Both the position numbers and the translations under genes were made by a program. A stretch of DNA of 64,000 nucleotides from Thermomonas sp. (GTDB taxonomy: Bacteria; Pseudomonadota; Gammaproteobacteria; Xanthomonadales; Xanthomonadaceae), in NCBI RefSeq assembly GCF_023953935.1, contig NZ_JAMLIW010000009.1:1-64000 (forward strand), given 5' to 3'. A model generated the notes under the pieces. The model ran no database searches. It was not told the DNA's origin and was given only the letters and a program-made list of their open reading frames with translations. This document shows, piece by piece, positions 1-8,944 of the stretch; the first letter of the stretch is position 1, and every line of letters starts with the position of its first letter.

Positions 1-3000
1 ACTGGCCGAATTGCGCACGGTGTTCGGCGAAGACCTGCATCTGGAGCTGACCCGTACCGGCCGCGATGGCGAGGAGGCCTTCAACCACTTCGCACTGCAC
101 GCGTCCGGCCGGCTCGCCCTGCCGCTGCTCGCCAGCAATGACGTGCGTTTCCTCGACGCCGCCGGCTTCGGTGCGCACGAGGCGCGGGTGTGCATCGCCA
201 GCGGTCGGGTGCTGAACGATCCGCGCCGCCCGCGTGAATACAGCGCCCAGCAATTCCTGCGCTCGAGCGAGGACATGGTCGAGTTGTTCGCCGACGTGCC
301 TGACGCGCTCGACAACACGGTCGCGCTGGCGCAGCGTTGCAACCTCGAGCTCCAATTCGGCACCTACCATCTGCCGGCCTATCCGGTGCCGTCCGATGAG
401 ACGCTGGAAAGCTGGATCCGCAGCCAGGCGCGCGCCGGGCTGTCCGCGCGGCTGGAGAAAAATCCGCTGGCCCCGGGCAAGACCCGCGAAGACTACGACG
501 CGCGTCTGGAATTCGAGCTGGACACCATCATCAAGATGGGCTTCCCCGGCTACTTCCTGATCGTGGCCGACTTCATCCAGTGGGGCAAGAATCAAGGCAT
601 CCCGATCGGCCCCGGTCGCGGTTCCGGCGCCGGCTCGCTGGTGGCGTGGGCGCTGCAGATCACCGACCTCGACCCGCTGCCCTACAACCTGCTGTTCGAG
701 CGCTTCCTGAATCCCGAACGCGTGTCGATGCCCGACTTCGACATTGATTTCTGCATGGACCGGCGCGACGAAGTCATCGACTACGTGGCGCGCAAGTACG
801 GCCGCGATCGCGTCTCCCAGATCATCACCTACGGCACCATGGCCGCCAAGGCAGTGCTGCGCGATGTCGGCCGCATACAGAGCCTGGGCTATGGCTTCGT
901 CAACGACCTGGCGAAACTGATCCCGCTGCAACCGGCAGACCCATTGACGCTGGACGACGTCATCGGCCGCAGCAAACGCGCGCAGGATGATGAAAAACGC
1001 TGCGTCAGCGAGATCAAGGAGCGCTACGAAACCGACGATGTGGTCCGCGACCTGATCGATCTTGCGCTGCAGCTGGAAGGCCTGGCCCGCAGCGCCGGCA
1101 AACACGCCGGCGGCGTGGTGATCGCGCCGACCCCGCTGTCGGATTTTTGCCCGCTGTACGCCGAGCACGACCACGACAACCTCGGCAAGAACCCCGTCAC
1201 CCAGTTCGACAAGGACGACGTGGAAGCGGTGGGCCTGGTGAAATTCGACTTCCTCGGCCTGCGCACGCTGACGATCATCGACTGGGCGGTGAAGGCGGTG
1301 AACGGAAACCGTGATTCGTCATTGGTGATTGGTGATTCGAAAAAGCAAAGCTCCGGCACTTCCGAATCACCAATCACCAATCACCAATCACGCGCTCCCA
1401 TCGACATCACCGCCATCCCGCTGGATGACGCCAGCGTCTATCGCGACATCTTCGCCAAGGGCAACACCGGCTCGGTATTCCAGTTCGAATCCTCCGGCAT
1501 GCGCCGCTGGCTGAAGAAGGCCAAGCCAAGCCGGTTCGAGGATCTGATCGCGCTGAACGCACTCTATCGCCCGGGGCCGATGGACATGATTCCCTCGTTC
1601 GTGGAGCGCAAGCACCACCGGGAACGCTTCGACTATCCCGACCCGCGTACTGCGGCCATGCTTCGCGAGACCTACGGCATCATGGTCTACCAGGAGCAGG
1701 TGATGCAGATGGCGCAGATCGTCGGCGGCTATTCGCTGGGCGGCGCCGACCTGCTGCGGCGGGCGATGGGCAAGAAGGTGCCGGCCGAGATGGCCAAACA
1801 TCGCGAGATTTTCCGCGAAGGCGCGGCCAAGGGCGGCGTGGAGGCTGCCAAGGCCGATGAAATCTTCGACCTGATGGAGAAGTTCGCCGGCTACGGCTTC
1901 AACAAATCGCATGCCGCCGCCTATTCGCTGGTCGCCTACCAGACCGCGTGGCTGAAGCAGTACTACCCGGCTGAGTTCATGGCGGCGACGCTGTCTTCGG
2001 ACATGGACAAGACCGACAAGGTGGTCGGCTTCCTCGAAGAAGCGCAGGCCCTCGGCCTGACCATCCTGCCACCTGACGTGAACGTCTCCGGCTACATGTT
2101 CGAGGCCACCGCGCCCGACACGATCCGCTATGGCCTGGGCGCCGTGAAGGGCGTCGGCTACGGCGTCTGCGCGGCAATCGCCGATGCCCGCGCCGACGCC
2201 GGGCCGTTCAAGGACCTGCTGGATTTCTGCCAGCGGGTATCCGCCAGCGGGATGAATAAACGCACGCTCGAAGCCTTGATCCTCGCCGGCGCCATGGACG
2301 GTCTGGCGCAAAACCGCGCCACGCTGATGCTGCAGCTTCCGGAAGCGATGAAAGCCACCGAACAGATGACGAAGAATCGCGAGGCCGGCATGTTCGACAT
2401 GTTCGGCGGTGGCGGGAACAGCGCCGAGATTCGGATCGAGCTTCCGGAGTCCGCGCCGTGGCCGCTCGCGCAGCGGCTGCAGGGAGAACGCGCCACGCTG
2501 GGGCTGTACCTCAGCGGCCACCCCATGGACCCCTGGCGAGAGGACGCCCGGGCCCTGGTCGGACATGACCTGTCGGCTGCGTCCGAATTGCTCGAACGCG
2601 CGGCGGCGGGCGGCTCGACGCAAGACGGGCGCAACTGGCGTCCAGTGGTCCAGGCGGTGTTCGCCGGCTGGGTCGTCGGCGTGCGCCCGAACGGGGATTC
2701 ACAAATCGTCGTCCAGCTGGAAGATGGCGGCGGTCGGCTCGAATGCGGTTTTTTCGACGAACAGAAGACGACGTTCTCGCAGCTGCTCACCCGTGACCGC
2801 ATCCTCGTGATCGAAGGGGCCCTGCGCGAGGATTTCAACGGCGAAAACATCACCCTCAGGGTGTCCCGTTGCTGGGATTTCGCCCAGCTGTGCAGCCAGC
2901 AGGTGCGCGGCGTGGCGATTCGCGTTGACCTGCGCGAACCAACCAACGCGGCGCAGCTGGAGCAGACGCTTTCCGAGCACGCCGGGGACACGCCGGTACT

Positions 3001-3157
3001 GATCGAGGCCATGACCGCCGCCGGCATCGGCCGCCTGCGCCTGAACGGCGGGCGCGGCCTGCGCATGGATGAACGCCTCGCCAGCTTGCTGCGCAGCCTG
3101 CCCGGCGTCAGCAAGGTCAATCTGCGGTTCGACCGACCCTGGGCACCATCCCATTGA
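1..3157 (+). CDS. dnaE: DNA polymerase III subunit alpha, 5'-truncated by window edge
   Basis: Replicative polymerase catalytic subunit. The frame is open to the left edge (the TTG at 11 is an internal Leu codon), so the gene starts outside; about 1051 residues are visible and roughly the first 130-150 (most of the PHP domain) are missing. Catalytic Asp pair in PDFDIDF near visible residue 245 and the third Asp in KFDFLGLRTL near residue 416; helix-hairpin-helix and OB regions follow, and the C-terminus is intact. About 20 residues after the third catalytic Asp there is an insertion of roughly 22 residues relative to E. coli DnaE, encoded by a palindromic repeat at 1310-1392 that keeps the frame. 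accA follows 40 bp downstream, the usual xanthomonad order. Confidence 0.97.
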   Translation, partial: LAELRTVFGEDLHLELTRTGRDGEEAFNHFALHASGRLALPLLASNDVRFLDAAGFGAHEARVCIASGRVLNDPRRPREYSAQQFLRSSEDMVELFADVPDALDNTVALAQRCNLELQFGTYHLPAYPVPSDETLESWIRSQARAGLSARLEKNPLAPGKTREDYDARLEFELDTIIKMGFPGYFLIVADFIQWGKNQGIPIGPGRGSGAGSLVAWALQITDLDPLPYNLLFERFLNPERVSMPDFDIDFCMDRRDEVIDYVARKYGRDRVSQIITYGTMAAKAVLRDVGRIQSLGYGFVNDLAKLIPLQPADPLTLDDVIGRSKRAQDDEKRCVSEIKERYETDDVVRDLIDLALQLEGLARSAGKHAGGVVIAPTPLSDFCPLYAEHDHDNLGKNPVTQFDKDDVEAVGLVKFDFLGLRTLTIIDWAVKAVNGNRDSSLVIGDSKKQSSGTSESPITNHQSRAPIDITAIPLDDASVYRDIFAKGNTGSVFQFESSGMRRWLKKAKPSRFEDLIALNALYRPGPMDMIPSFVERKHHRERFDYPDPRTAAMLRETYGIMVYQEQVMQMAQIVGGYSLGGADLLRRAMGKKVPAEMAKHREIFREGAAKGGVEAAKADEIFDLMEKFAGYGFNKSHAAAYSLVAYQTAWLKQYYPAEFMAATLSSDMDKTDKVVGFLEEAQALGLTILPPDVNVSGYMFEATAPDTIRYGLGAVKGVGYGVCAAIADARADAGPFKDLLDFCQRVSASGMNKRTLEALILAGAMDGLAQNRATLMLQLPEAMKATEQMTKNREAGMFDMFGGGGNSAEIRIELPESAPWPLAQRLQGERATLGLYLSGHPMDPWREDARALVGHDLSAASELLERAAAGGSTQDGRNWRPVVQAVFAGWVVGVRPNGDSQIVVQLEDGGGRLECGFFDEQKTTFSQLLTRDRILVIEGALREDFNGENITLRVSRCWDFAQLCSQQVRGVAIRVDLREPTNAAQLEQTLSEHAGDTPVLIEAMTAAGIGRLRLNGGRGLRMDERLASLLRSLPGVSKVNLRFDRPWAPSH
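1310..1392. repeat. palindromic heptamer element inside dnaE
   Basis: Two 30-base arms (1310-1339 and 1363-1392) are inverted copies matching at 28 of 30 positions; the inner 19 bases are perfect. Each arm is made of TGATTGG-type heptamers around a 23-base loop. The element is read through in frame by dnaE and encodes a Ser/Gly/polar stretch. It resembles in concept the in-frame palindromic elements described in Rickettsia, but the sequence is different. It could form a strong hairpin in DNA or mRNA. Confidence 0.9.
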
Positions 3158-3185
3158 TCCGGGCCGGAAAGCGGCCCGCGACTGG

Positions 3186-3191
3186 TAAAAT
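3186..3191 (+). promoter_or_regulatory. candidate -10 element of accA (leaderless geometry)
   Basis: TAAAAT preceded by TGG (extended -10) lies exactly 6 bases before the accA ATG and no Shine-Dalgarno sequence is visible. A start site about 7 bases downstream of the hexamer would coincide with the start codon. No good -35 is seen. Functional assignment is inference. Confidence 0.45.
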
Positions 3192-3197
3192 CCGCGG

Positions 3198-4157
3198 ATG
3201 AACCCGAATTACCTCGACTTCGAGAAGCCCATCGCCGACCTGGAAGACAAGATCCAGGCACTGCGGCAGGCCGGCAACGGCACCGAGGTAAACGTCGATG
3301 CCGAAGTCCATGCCCTGCAGGAAAAGCTGCGCAAGCGTACCGCGGCGATCTTCCGCGACCTCACCCCGTGGCAGATTTCGCAGCTTTCGCGCCACCCGGC
3401 ACGCCCCTACACGCTGGATTACTTGCGGGTGATCTGCGATGAGTTCCAGGAGCTGGCCGGGGATCGCGCCTTTGCCGACGACAATGCGATCGTCGGCGGC
3501 CTCGCCCGCATCGATGGCCGCCCGGTGATGGTGATCGGCCATGAAAAAGGCCGCGACACCAAGACCAAGGTCCGCCGCAACTTCGGCATGCCCAAGCCCG
3601 AGGGCTACCGCAAGGCGCTGCGGCTGATGCAGATGGCCGAACGCTTCGGCCTGCCGATCCTGACCTTCATCGATACTGCCGGCGCCTGGCCGGGCATCGA
3701 CGCCGAGGAGCGCGGCCAGTCCGAGGCGATCGCGCGCAACCTGCTGGAGATGGCCGAACTGCGGGTGCCGATCCTGTGCACGGTGATCGGTGAGGGCGGC
3801 AGCGGCGGAGCGCTGGCGATCGGCGTCGGCGACCGCACGCTCATGTTGCAATACAGCACCTATTCGGTGATCACGCCGGAAGGCTGCGCCTCGATCCTCT
3901 GGCGCGACGCCGGCAAGGCCAAGGATGCAGCCGAACAGCTGGGCATGACCGCCCAGCGCTTGCTGGGCCTGGGCCTGATCGACAAGGTCGTGCGCGAGCC
4001 CACCGGCGGCGCCCACCGCAACCCCAGGCAGATGGCCCGGCGGCTGAAAGCCGTGCTGCTGAACGAACTGGACGCGCTCGAACACGTTCCGGTCGAGGTG
4101 CTGCTTGAACAGCGTTATCGCCGCCTGCGCGGCTACGGCGCTTACGACACCGCCTGA
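3198..4157 (+). CDS. accA: acetyl-CoA carboxylase carboxyltransferase subunit alpha
   Basis: Transfers the carboxyl group from carboxybiotin to acetyl-CoA as an A2D2 complex with AccD, the first committed step of fatty acid synthesis, in the cytoplasm. 319 residues, the usual family length. It begins [16 protein letters not shown] and shows the crotonase-fold oxyanion-hole glycines ([15 protein letters not shown]) and the conserved [13 protein letters not shown] segment. The ATG at 3198 is chosen because it matches the conserved N-terminus. It is probably transcribed from its own promoter (TAAAAT just upstream). Confidence 0.97.
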   Translation: MNPNYLDFEKPIADLEDKIQALRQAGNGTEVNVDAEVHALQEKLRKRTAAIFRDLTPWQISQLSRHPARPYTLDYLRVICDEFQELAGDRAFADDNAIVGGLARIDGRPVMVIGHEKGRDTKTKVRRNFGMPKPEGYRKALRLMQMAERFGLPILTFIDTAGAWPGIDAEERGQSEAIARNLLEMAELRVPILCTVIGEGGSGGALAIGVGDRTLMLQYSTYSVITPEGCASILWRDAGKAKDAAEQLGMTAQRLLGLGLIDKVVREPTGGAHRNPRQMARRLKAVLLNELDALEHVPVEVLLEQRYRRLRGYGAYDTA

Positions 4158-4301
4158 ACCTGCGGCATTTCGGCCCGTTTCCGTCCGCATCAGGCGGCTG
4201 CGCGCTGGCCCCGTTCCCGCCCGGTGCGCGCGGCCCGATGGCATGGCATCGCTTTGGTTATGCTGGCGCCGCCGCGACAGGTCGGCATCGGGGAGGTCAA
4301 C

Positions 4302-4607
4302 ATGATCATCAAGCGCATCGGCGTCATTTCCGCCGCCAAGATCGGTGGCATCATTGGCGCCGCCTTTGGCCTGATCATCGGCGTGATCTTCTTTCTGGTC
4401 TACAGCGTCATCGGGGTCGCGGCATCCAGCTTCGGTCCCGATCACGGCAGCGGCGCAGGCGCATTGCTCGGCGGGCTCGGGGTGATCAGCATCATCGCGT
4501 TCCCGGTCATGTACGGCATCGCCGGCTTCATCGGCGGGCTGCTTCAGGCCTTCATCTACAACCTCGCCGCCGGCTTTGTCGGCGGCCTGCAAGTCGAGAC
4601 GGAATGA
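4302..4607 (+). CDS. small conserved membrane protein
   Basis: 101 residues with two strongly hydrophobic, glycine-rich segments (about residues 15-42 and 52-80) separated by a short polar loop with Gly/Ser/His. The N-terminus is basic (MIIKRIGVISAAKIGG) and the C-terminus is charged. A good ribosome site (GGGGAGG) precedes the ATG at 4302. The stop overlaps the tilS start as ATGA, so the two are translationally coupled. No function can be assigned; the pattern is somewhat reminiscent of DUF3566-type membrane proteins, tentatively. Its loop contains no catalytic-looking residues. Confidence 0.8.
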   Translation: MIIKRIGVISAAKIGGIIGAAFGLIIGVIFFLVYSVIGVAASSFGPDHGSGAGALLGGLGVISIIAFPVMYGIAGFIGGLLQAFIYNLAAGFVGGLQVETE

Positions 4608-5890
4608 GCCCACACGGCCGCATCCGGCTGCCAGCCATTCCGGCTCCACGGCGCGGACTGCTGGTCGGGTTCAGCGGCGGGCTGGATTCCACCGTGCTGC
4701 TGCATCTGCTCCGGCCTCAACACGACGACCTGCGCGCGATTCACGTCCACCACGGCCTGCACGCCGATGCCGACGCCTGGGCGGCGCATTGCGAACGCGA
4801 ATGCGCGGCGCTGGGCGTGCCGCTGCGGGTCGTCCGCGTCACGGTGGAACGCGCTTCCGGGCTCGGCCTCGAAGGCGCGGCGCGCGCGGCGCGGCACGCC
4901 GCCTTCGCCGCCGCGCTGGGCGAAGGGGAACTCCTCGTGCTTGCCCACCACCTGGACGATCAGGCGGAAACCTTCCTGCTGCGCGCACTGCGCGGCTCGG
5001 GAACCGATGGCCTGGCGGCGATGCGGCCTTGGCGCCCTTTCCATCGCGGCCAGCTCTGGCGACCCTTGCTGGAATTCCCGCGCTCGGCGCTGCTGGCACA
5101 CGCCAGCCGCCACGGGCTGCGCTGGATCGAGGACCCCAACAATGCGGAAGATCGCCACGATCGCAATCTTCTGCGCAATCGGGTGTTCCCGCTGCTGCGC
5201 GAACGCTGGCCGCACGCCGCCGCCGCGCTGGCGCAAAGCGCCCGCCACTGCGCACAGGCCAGCGACCTGCTGCGCGAACAGGATCGCCGCCTGCTGGCAC
5301 AGGTGCGGCTGGACGCACCTTCGATCCTGGCCTGCGAAAAATTGCACGCGTTGGAGCCGGAGCAGCAGGCTCGCGTGCTGCGCCTGTGGGTACGCGAGCT
5401 CGGGCTGCCGCCGCTGCCGGAGTCCGGCATCCGCCACGTGCTCGCCGAGGTCGTTCTGGGCGCGCCGGACCGGCAGCCGCAATACGCCTGGCACGGTGCC
5501 CGCCTGATCCGCTGGCGCGATCAACTGCATGCGCAGGCCGGGTCCGCGGTCACCGCCGGCGCCTGGCAGCTCGACTGGGACGGCGCCGCCCCCCTGCCGC
5601 TGCCGGATGGCAGCCAGCTCCGCCTGGAAGGCATGGAGAAATTCGACGCTCCGGTTCGGGTCCGCCCGCGCACCGGCGGCGAACGGATCCGCCTGCCGGG
5701 CCGAGCCCATTCCAGCAGTCTCAAGCACCTGCTGCAGGAACGCCAAATTCCACCGTGGACGCGCAGCCGCCTGCCGCTGCTGGTCGCTGCCGATGGTGCC
5801 CTGCTGGCGGCCGGCGACGCCATTGTTTCCGACCGGCTCCAGCGCCGATTCAAGGAAACGTCCGGCCGGCTGGTCTGGCGGCAACGATGA
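4604..5890 (+). CDS. tilS: tRNA(Ile)-lysidine synthase
   Basis: ATP-dependent enzyme that converts C34 of the CAU anticodon of tRNA-Ile2 to lysidine, switching it from Met to Ile decoding; essential. 428 residues from the ATG at 4604, which overlaps the previous stop (ATGA). PP-loop ATPase motif SGGLDSTVLLHLL near residues 23-35, the HHLDDQAETFLLRALRGSG adenylation segment, then the TilS substrate-binding and C-terminal domains (GGERIRLPGR region). A longer open frame upstream from 4238 overlaps the small membrane gene and is not used. Confidence 0.95.
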   Translation: MSPHGRIRLPAIPAPRRGLLVGFSGGLDSTVLLHLLRPQHDDLRAIHVHHGLHADADAWAAHCERECAALGVPLRVVRVTVERASGLGLEGAARAARHAAFAAALGEGELLVLAHHLDDQAETFLLRALRGSGTDGLAAMRPWRPFHRGQLWRPLLEFPRSALLAHASRHGLRWIEDPNNAEDRHDRNLLRNRVFPLLRERWPHAAAALAQSARHCAQASDLLREQDRRLLAQVRLDAPSILACEKLHALEPEQQARVLRLWVRELGLPPLPESGIRHVLAEVVLGAPDRQPQYAWHGARLIRWRDQLHAQAGSAVTAGAWQLDWDGAAPLPLPDGSQLRLEGMEKFDAPVRVRPRTGGERIRLPGRAHSSSLKHLLQERQIPPWTRSRLPLLVAADGALLAAGDAIVSDRLQRRFKETSGRLVWRQR

Positions 5891-5907
5891 TCCTTCCGCC
5901 GGCGTAT

Positions 5908-5913
5908 TAGAAT
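5908..5913 (+). promoter_or_regulatory. candidate -10 element of xseB
   Basis: TAGAAT, 7 bases before the xseB ATG, with no ribosome-binding site between. This is the same geometry as at accA, parC and hemN in this window. Inference only. Confidence 0.35.
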
Positions 5914-5920
5914 CACGGTC

Positions 5921-6178
5921 ATGGCCAAGCACCCCGATACCGAACCCTCCGCCGTCGCCGACTTCGAAGCGTCGATGCAGGCACTGGAAGAACTGGTCGC
6001 GAAGATGGAGGCGGGCGGCATGTCGCTCGAAGATTCGCTCGCCGCCTACGAGCGCGGCGTCGGGCTGTACCGGCGCTGCCAGTCGGCGCTGGAACAGGCG
6101 GAGCTGCGCGTGCGTGCGCTGGACGACCCGGAGGCACCCGACAGCGGCCGGGATTTCGACCCGGACCGCGATGGCTGA
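5921..6178 (+). CDS. xseB: exodeoxyribonuclease VII small subunit
   Basis: 85 residues, typical for XseB, which wraps around the large subunit XseA to form the single-strand exonuclease VII. The family core is clear: [43 protein letters not shown], a helical hairpin. The ATG at 5921 gives a normal N-terminus. The 3' end overlaps ispA by 8 bp, a common arrangement (xseB-ispA). XseA is not in the window. Confidence 0.95.
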   Translation: MAKHPDTEPSAVADFEASMQALEELVAKMEAGGMSLEDSLAAYERGVGLYRRCQSALEQAELRVRALDDPEAPDSGRDFDPDRDG

Positions 6179-7055
6179 GCCAAGCTTCAACCGTTGGCGT
6201 GACCGCGTGGAAGCGACGCTCGAACGCCTCCTGCCCGACCCGACCCGGTCCCCCACCCGCCTGCACGCCGCGATGCGCCACGCCAGCCTCGGTGGCGGCA
6301 AGCGCATCCGGCCGCTGCTGGTCTATGCCACCGGCACCGCGCTGGGCGCCGTCGAGGCCGATCTCGACGCCAGCGCCGCCGCGGTGGAGCTGATCCACTG
6401 CTATTCGCTGGTGCACGACGACTTGCCGGCGATGGACGATGACGCCCTGCGTCGCGGCCGACCGACCGTGCATGTCGCCTTCGATGAAGCCACTGCGATC
6501 CTTGCCGGCGACGCCCTGCAATCCCTGGCCTTCGAAACCCTCGCCGCCGCGCCCCAGCCACCTGAACTGCGGCTGGCAATGCTCACGGAATTGGCGCAAG
6601 CCGCGGGCACCGCCGGCATGTGCGGCGGCCAGGCGCTGGATATCGACGCCACCGGTGCCACGGCCGGGCCCGGCGCACTCGCCGCCCTGGAGCACATGCA
6701 CGCGCTGAAGACCGGTGCCCTGCTGCGCAGCGCCGTGCGCCTGGGCGCGCTCGCCGCGGGTGCGAACGCGGCCACGCGCGCAGCGCTGGATCGTTACGCC
6801 AACGCCCTGGGGCTGGCGTTCCAGATCCGCGATGACCTGCTGGACGTCGAGCAAACCTCGGTCGCGCTTGGCAAGACCGCCGGCAAGGATGCCATTCAGC
6901 ACAAAGCCACCTTTCCCGCCCTGCTTGGCGTGGCCGCCAGCCATGACCGGTTGACGGCCCTTTTTGCGCTGATGCAGGAAGCTATCGCCCAGCCGGAGCT
7001 CCACGGCGATACCCTGTCCACGCTCGCCCGCAGGGTCGTCGAGCGCGACCACTGA
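6171..7055 (+). CDS. ispA: farnesyl diphosphate synthase (short-chain polyprenyl synthase)
   Basis: Condenses isopentenyl diphosphate with dimethylallyl/geranyl diphosphate to farnesyl diphosphate. 294 residues from the ATG at 6171, inside the end of xseB. First aspartate-rich motif [15 protein letters not shown] (around residue 83), second motif IRDDLLDVE (around residue 222), and the [15 protein letters not shown] substrate segment. In many xanthomonads dxs follows ispA; here a CHASE2/M48 pair begins 11 bp downstream, so this may be a rearranged operon tail. Confidence 0.94.
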   Translation: MAEPSFNRWRDRVEATLERLLPDPTRSPTRLHAAMRHASLGGGKRIRPLLVYATGTALGAVEADLDASAAAVELIHCYSLVHDDLPAMDDDALRRGRPTVHVAFDEATAILAGDALQSLAFETLAAAPQPPELRLAMLTELAQAAGTAGMCGGQALDIDATGATAGPGALAALEHMHALKTGALLRSAVRLGALAAGANAATRAALDRYANALGLAFQIRDDLLDVEQTSVALGKTAGKDAIQHKATFPALLGVAASHDRLTALFALMQEAIAQPELHGDTLSTLARRVVERDH

Positions 7056-7066
7056 CCCATCCGACC

Positions 7067-8944
7067 ATGGCCCGGAAGAAGTTCATTCGACGCCTGCTGG
7101 ACCATTTCGACGCCGCCATGGCGTCGCTGGCGGTCTGGTTCATGGACACCTGGTCGCTGGTCGAGCGCGGCTACCGGCGCCCGTTGACGCGGCTCGCGCT
7201 GCGTTTGAAGTTCCTGTTTTATCCCCTGCTCGCCGTCGCCGCGCTCGGCTGGTTGGGCTGGGACTACAGCCACGGCAACAGCCTGAGCGCGGCCGAAGAC
7301 AGCGTCTTCGACACCATCGTCCGCTGGCGGCCGGCCGAACCCAAACCCTCCGGCAAGACCGTGGTGGTGGAGATCGATGACTGCTCGCTGGAATGGACCC
7401 GGGCGCAGGGCGTCGGCGGCTGGCCCTGGCCACGTTCCATCCATGCCGACCTGCTCGACGCGCTGGATCGCGCCGGCGTGAAAGCGGTCGGCTACGACGT
7501 CCAGTTCATCGACCGCAACCCCAACGACCCCGACGGTGACGGCATGCTCGACGCCCTGGCCGGCGGCGGCCAGGGCCGGTTCCTGTTCGCTTCCGCGCGC
7601 CAAGCAGCGGGATACGACGCCGCTTCACCGCTGCACGCCGCCCAGGTGCCGGGCGCATTTCCGCTGGGCCCGCAGGCCGAGTCCCCGGGCCCGAAAATCG
7701 CCGTACTGCTGCCCTACGGCGACGCCATGGCCCGCTACTCCGCCCTGACCAACGTCAGCCGCGGTGAGGACGGGATCCTGCGCGACGTGCCGCTGCGCGA
7801 GGACAGCGGCGATTGGGGCCTGCCCACCCTGCCGCTGCGGATCGCCTCGCGGCTGCAACACCGCGCCCCGGCCTCCTACCCTGTCTCGGTGCGGGTGAAC
7901 TGGCGCGAGCACACGCGCATGCCCTACATCAGCGCCGCCGACCTGCTTTCCGGCGAGCGCGTCTGCGGCGACAAAACGGCGACCCCGCCCGCCCTGCGCG
8001 GCGCCGTGGTGCTGGTGGGCTACACCGCCTCCGGGATCAGCGACAGCAAGCCGACGCCGCTGAATTCAGCCATGCCCGGGGTCGAGGTCTGGGCCGAAGC
8101 CACCGACGCCCTGCTTCACAACGGCGCGATCTGGATGCCACCGACGGAGTTCAAATACCTGCTGGCCGCACTGCTGGTCATGCTGACCGCCTACGCGTTC
8201 TGGCGCGGCGAACCGCACGAGGACATGGATGCGATCTTCGTCGCGGTGAACGGGCTGATCCTGCTGATCGCCTTCATCGGCCTGACCTATTTCGGCATCT
8301 TCCTCGACATCTTCGTCACCATCGGCTTCGTCAGCATGTGCTTCGGCCTGTGCCGCACCTATGCTGCGCTGCAACGCGGGCGCGCGATCGGCAACAACGA
8401 CTACCGCGAGGAATACGATCCGGACAAATACCCGTGCATGGCCATGGCACGCCTGCGCTTTGTCGGCAATCCGGAGCTGGACGCTTTCGCGTCCGTGCGC
8501 GGTCGCCGCGAATATCGCAGGCTGCTGCGGCGCCAGCTCTACGGCGGCGGCGAGGCGGTGATGATCGAGGGCATCGTCGAGCGCAAGAGCTGGCTGCACG
8601 AGATCCTCGACGACCTGATGGTACTGGTCTGGACCGGCACCGACCACGCCAACGTGATGGCCACGGCCAAGCGCGAGCTGGACCTTCTCTACCGGAACCT
8701 GAATGAGGGTGACCTGCGGCTGGAAGATTATGGCCGGGTCATGGTATGCATTTCCGTTGCAGAAATAGATGACAACGATGACAGCACCAACCGCGGGGAG
8801 CGGCTGCGCCTGCGCGAACTGCTCGGGCAGGACCTGAACAACAACGACGAATCCCCCCTGGTCGCCAGCAACGCTTTCATCATTGCCTCGGCCCACACGC
8901 TGGATTTCAGCGACGAACCTTCCGACAACGAGGAAGAGCCATGA
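7067..8944 (+). CDS. CHASE2-domain membrane protein without recognised output domain
   Basis: 625 residues. Short cytoplasmic N-terminus, membrane segment at about 45-65, then an extracytoplasmic CHASE2 sensor domain (about 75-350; typical VVVEIDDCSLEW, WPWPRSIHADLLDALDRAGVKAVGYDVQF and GAVVLVGYTASGISD motifs), followed by three closely spaced membrane helices (about 360-430). CHASE2 is usually joined to a kinase, GGDEF or adenylate cyclase output, but the about 190-residue cytoplasmic tail here matches none that I recognise; it is rich in charged residues and ends with acidic stretches. The stop overlaps the ATG of the M48 protease gene (ATGA), so the two are probably co-translated and act together at the envelope. 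Confidence 0.85.
   Translation: MARKKFIRRLLDHFDAAMASLAVWFMDTWSLVERGYRRPLTRLALRLKFLFYPLLAVAALGWLGWDYSHGNSLSAAEDSVFDTIVRWRPAEPKPSGKTVVVEIDDCSLEWTRAQGVGGWPWPRSIHADLLDALDRAGVKAVGYDVQFIDRNPNDPDGDGMLDALAGGGQGRFLFASARQAAGYDAASPLHAAQVPGAFPLGPQAESPGPKIAVLLPYGDAMARYSALTNVSRGEDGILRDVPLREDSGDWGLPTLPLRIASRLQHRAPASYPVSVRVNWREHTRMPYISAADLLSGERVCGDKTATPPALRGAVVLVGYTASGISDSKPTPLNSAMPGVEVWAEATDALLHNGAIWMPPTEFKYLLAALLVMLTAYAFWRGEPHEDMDAIFVAVNGLILLIAFIGLTYFGIFLDIFVTIGFVSMCFGLCRTYAALQRGRAIGNNDYREEYDPDKYPCMAMARLRFVGNPELDAFASVRGRREYRRLLRRQLYGGGEAVMIEGIVERKSWLHEILDDLMVLVWTGTDHANVMATAKRELDLLYRNLNEGDLRLEDYGRVMVCISVAEIDDNDDSTNRGERLRLRELLGQDLNNNDESPLVASNAFIIASAHTLDFSDEPSDNEEEP

Noticed and set aside
4238-4603. N-terminal extension of tilS
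   Set aside because: The frame upstream of 4604 reads Arg/His-rich text antisense in character and overlaps the small membrane gene, which has a good ribosome site.
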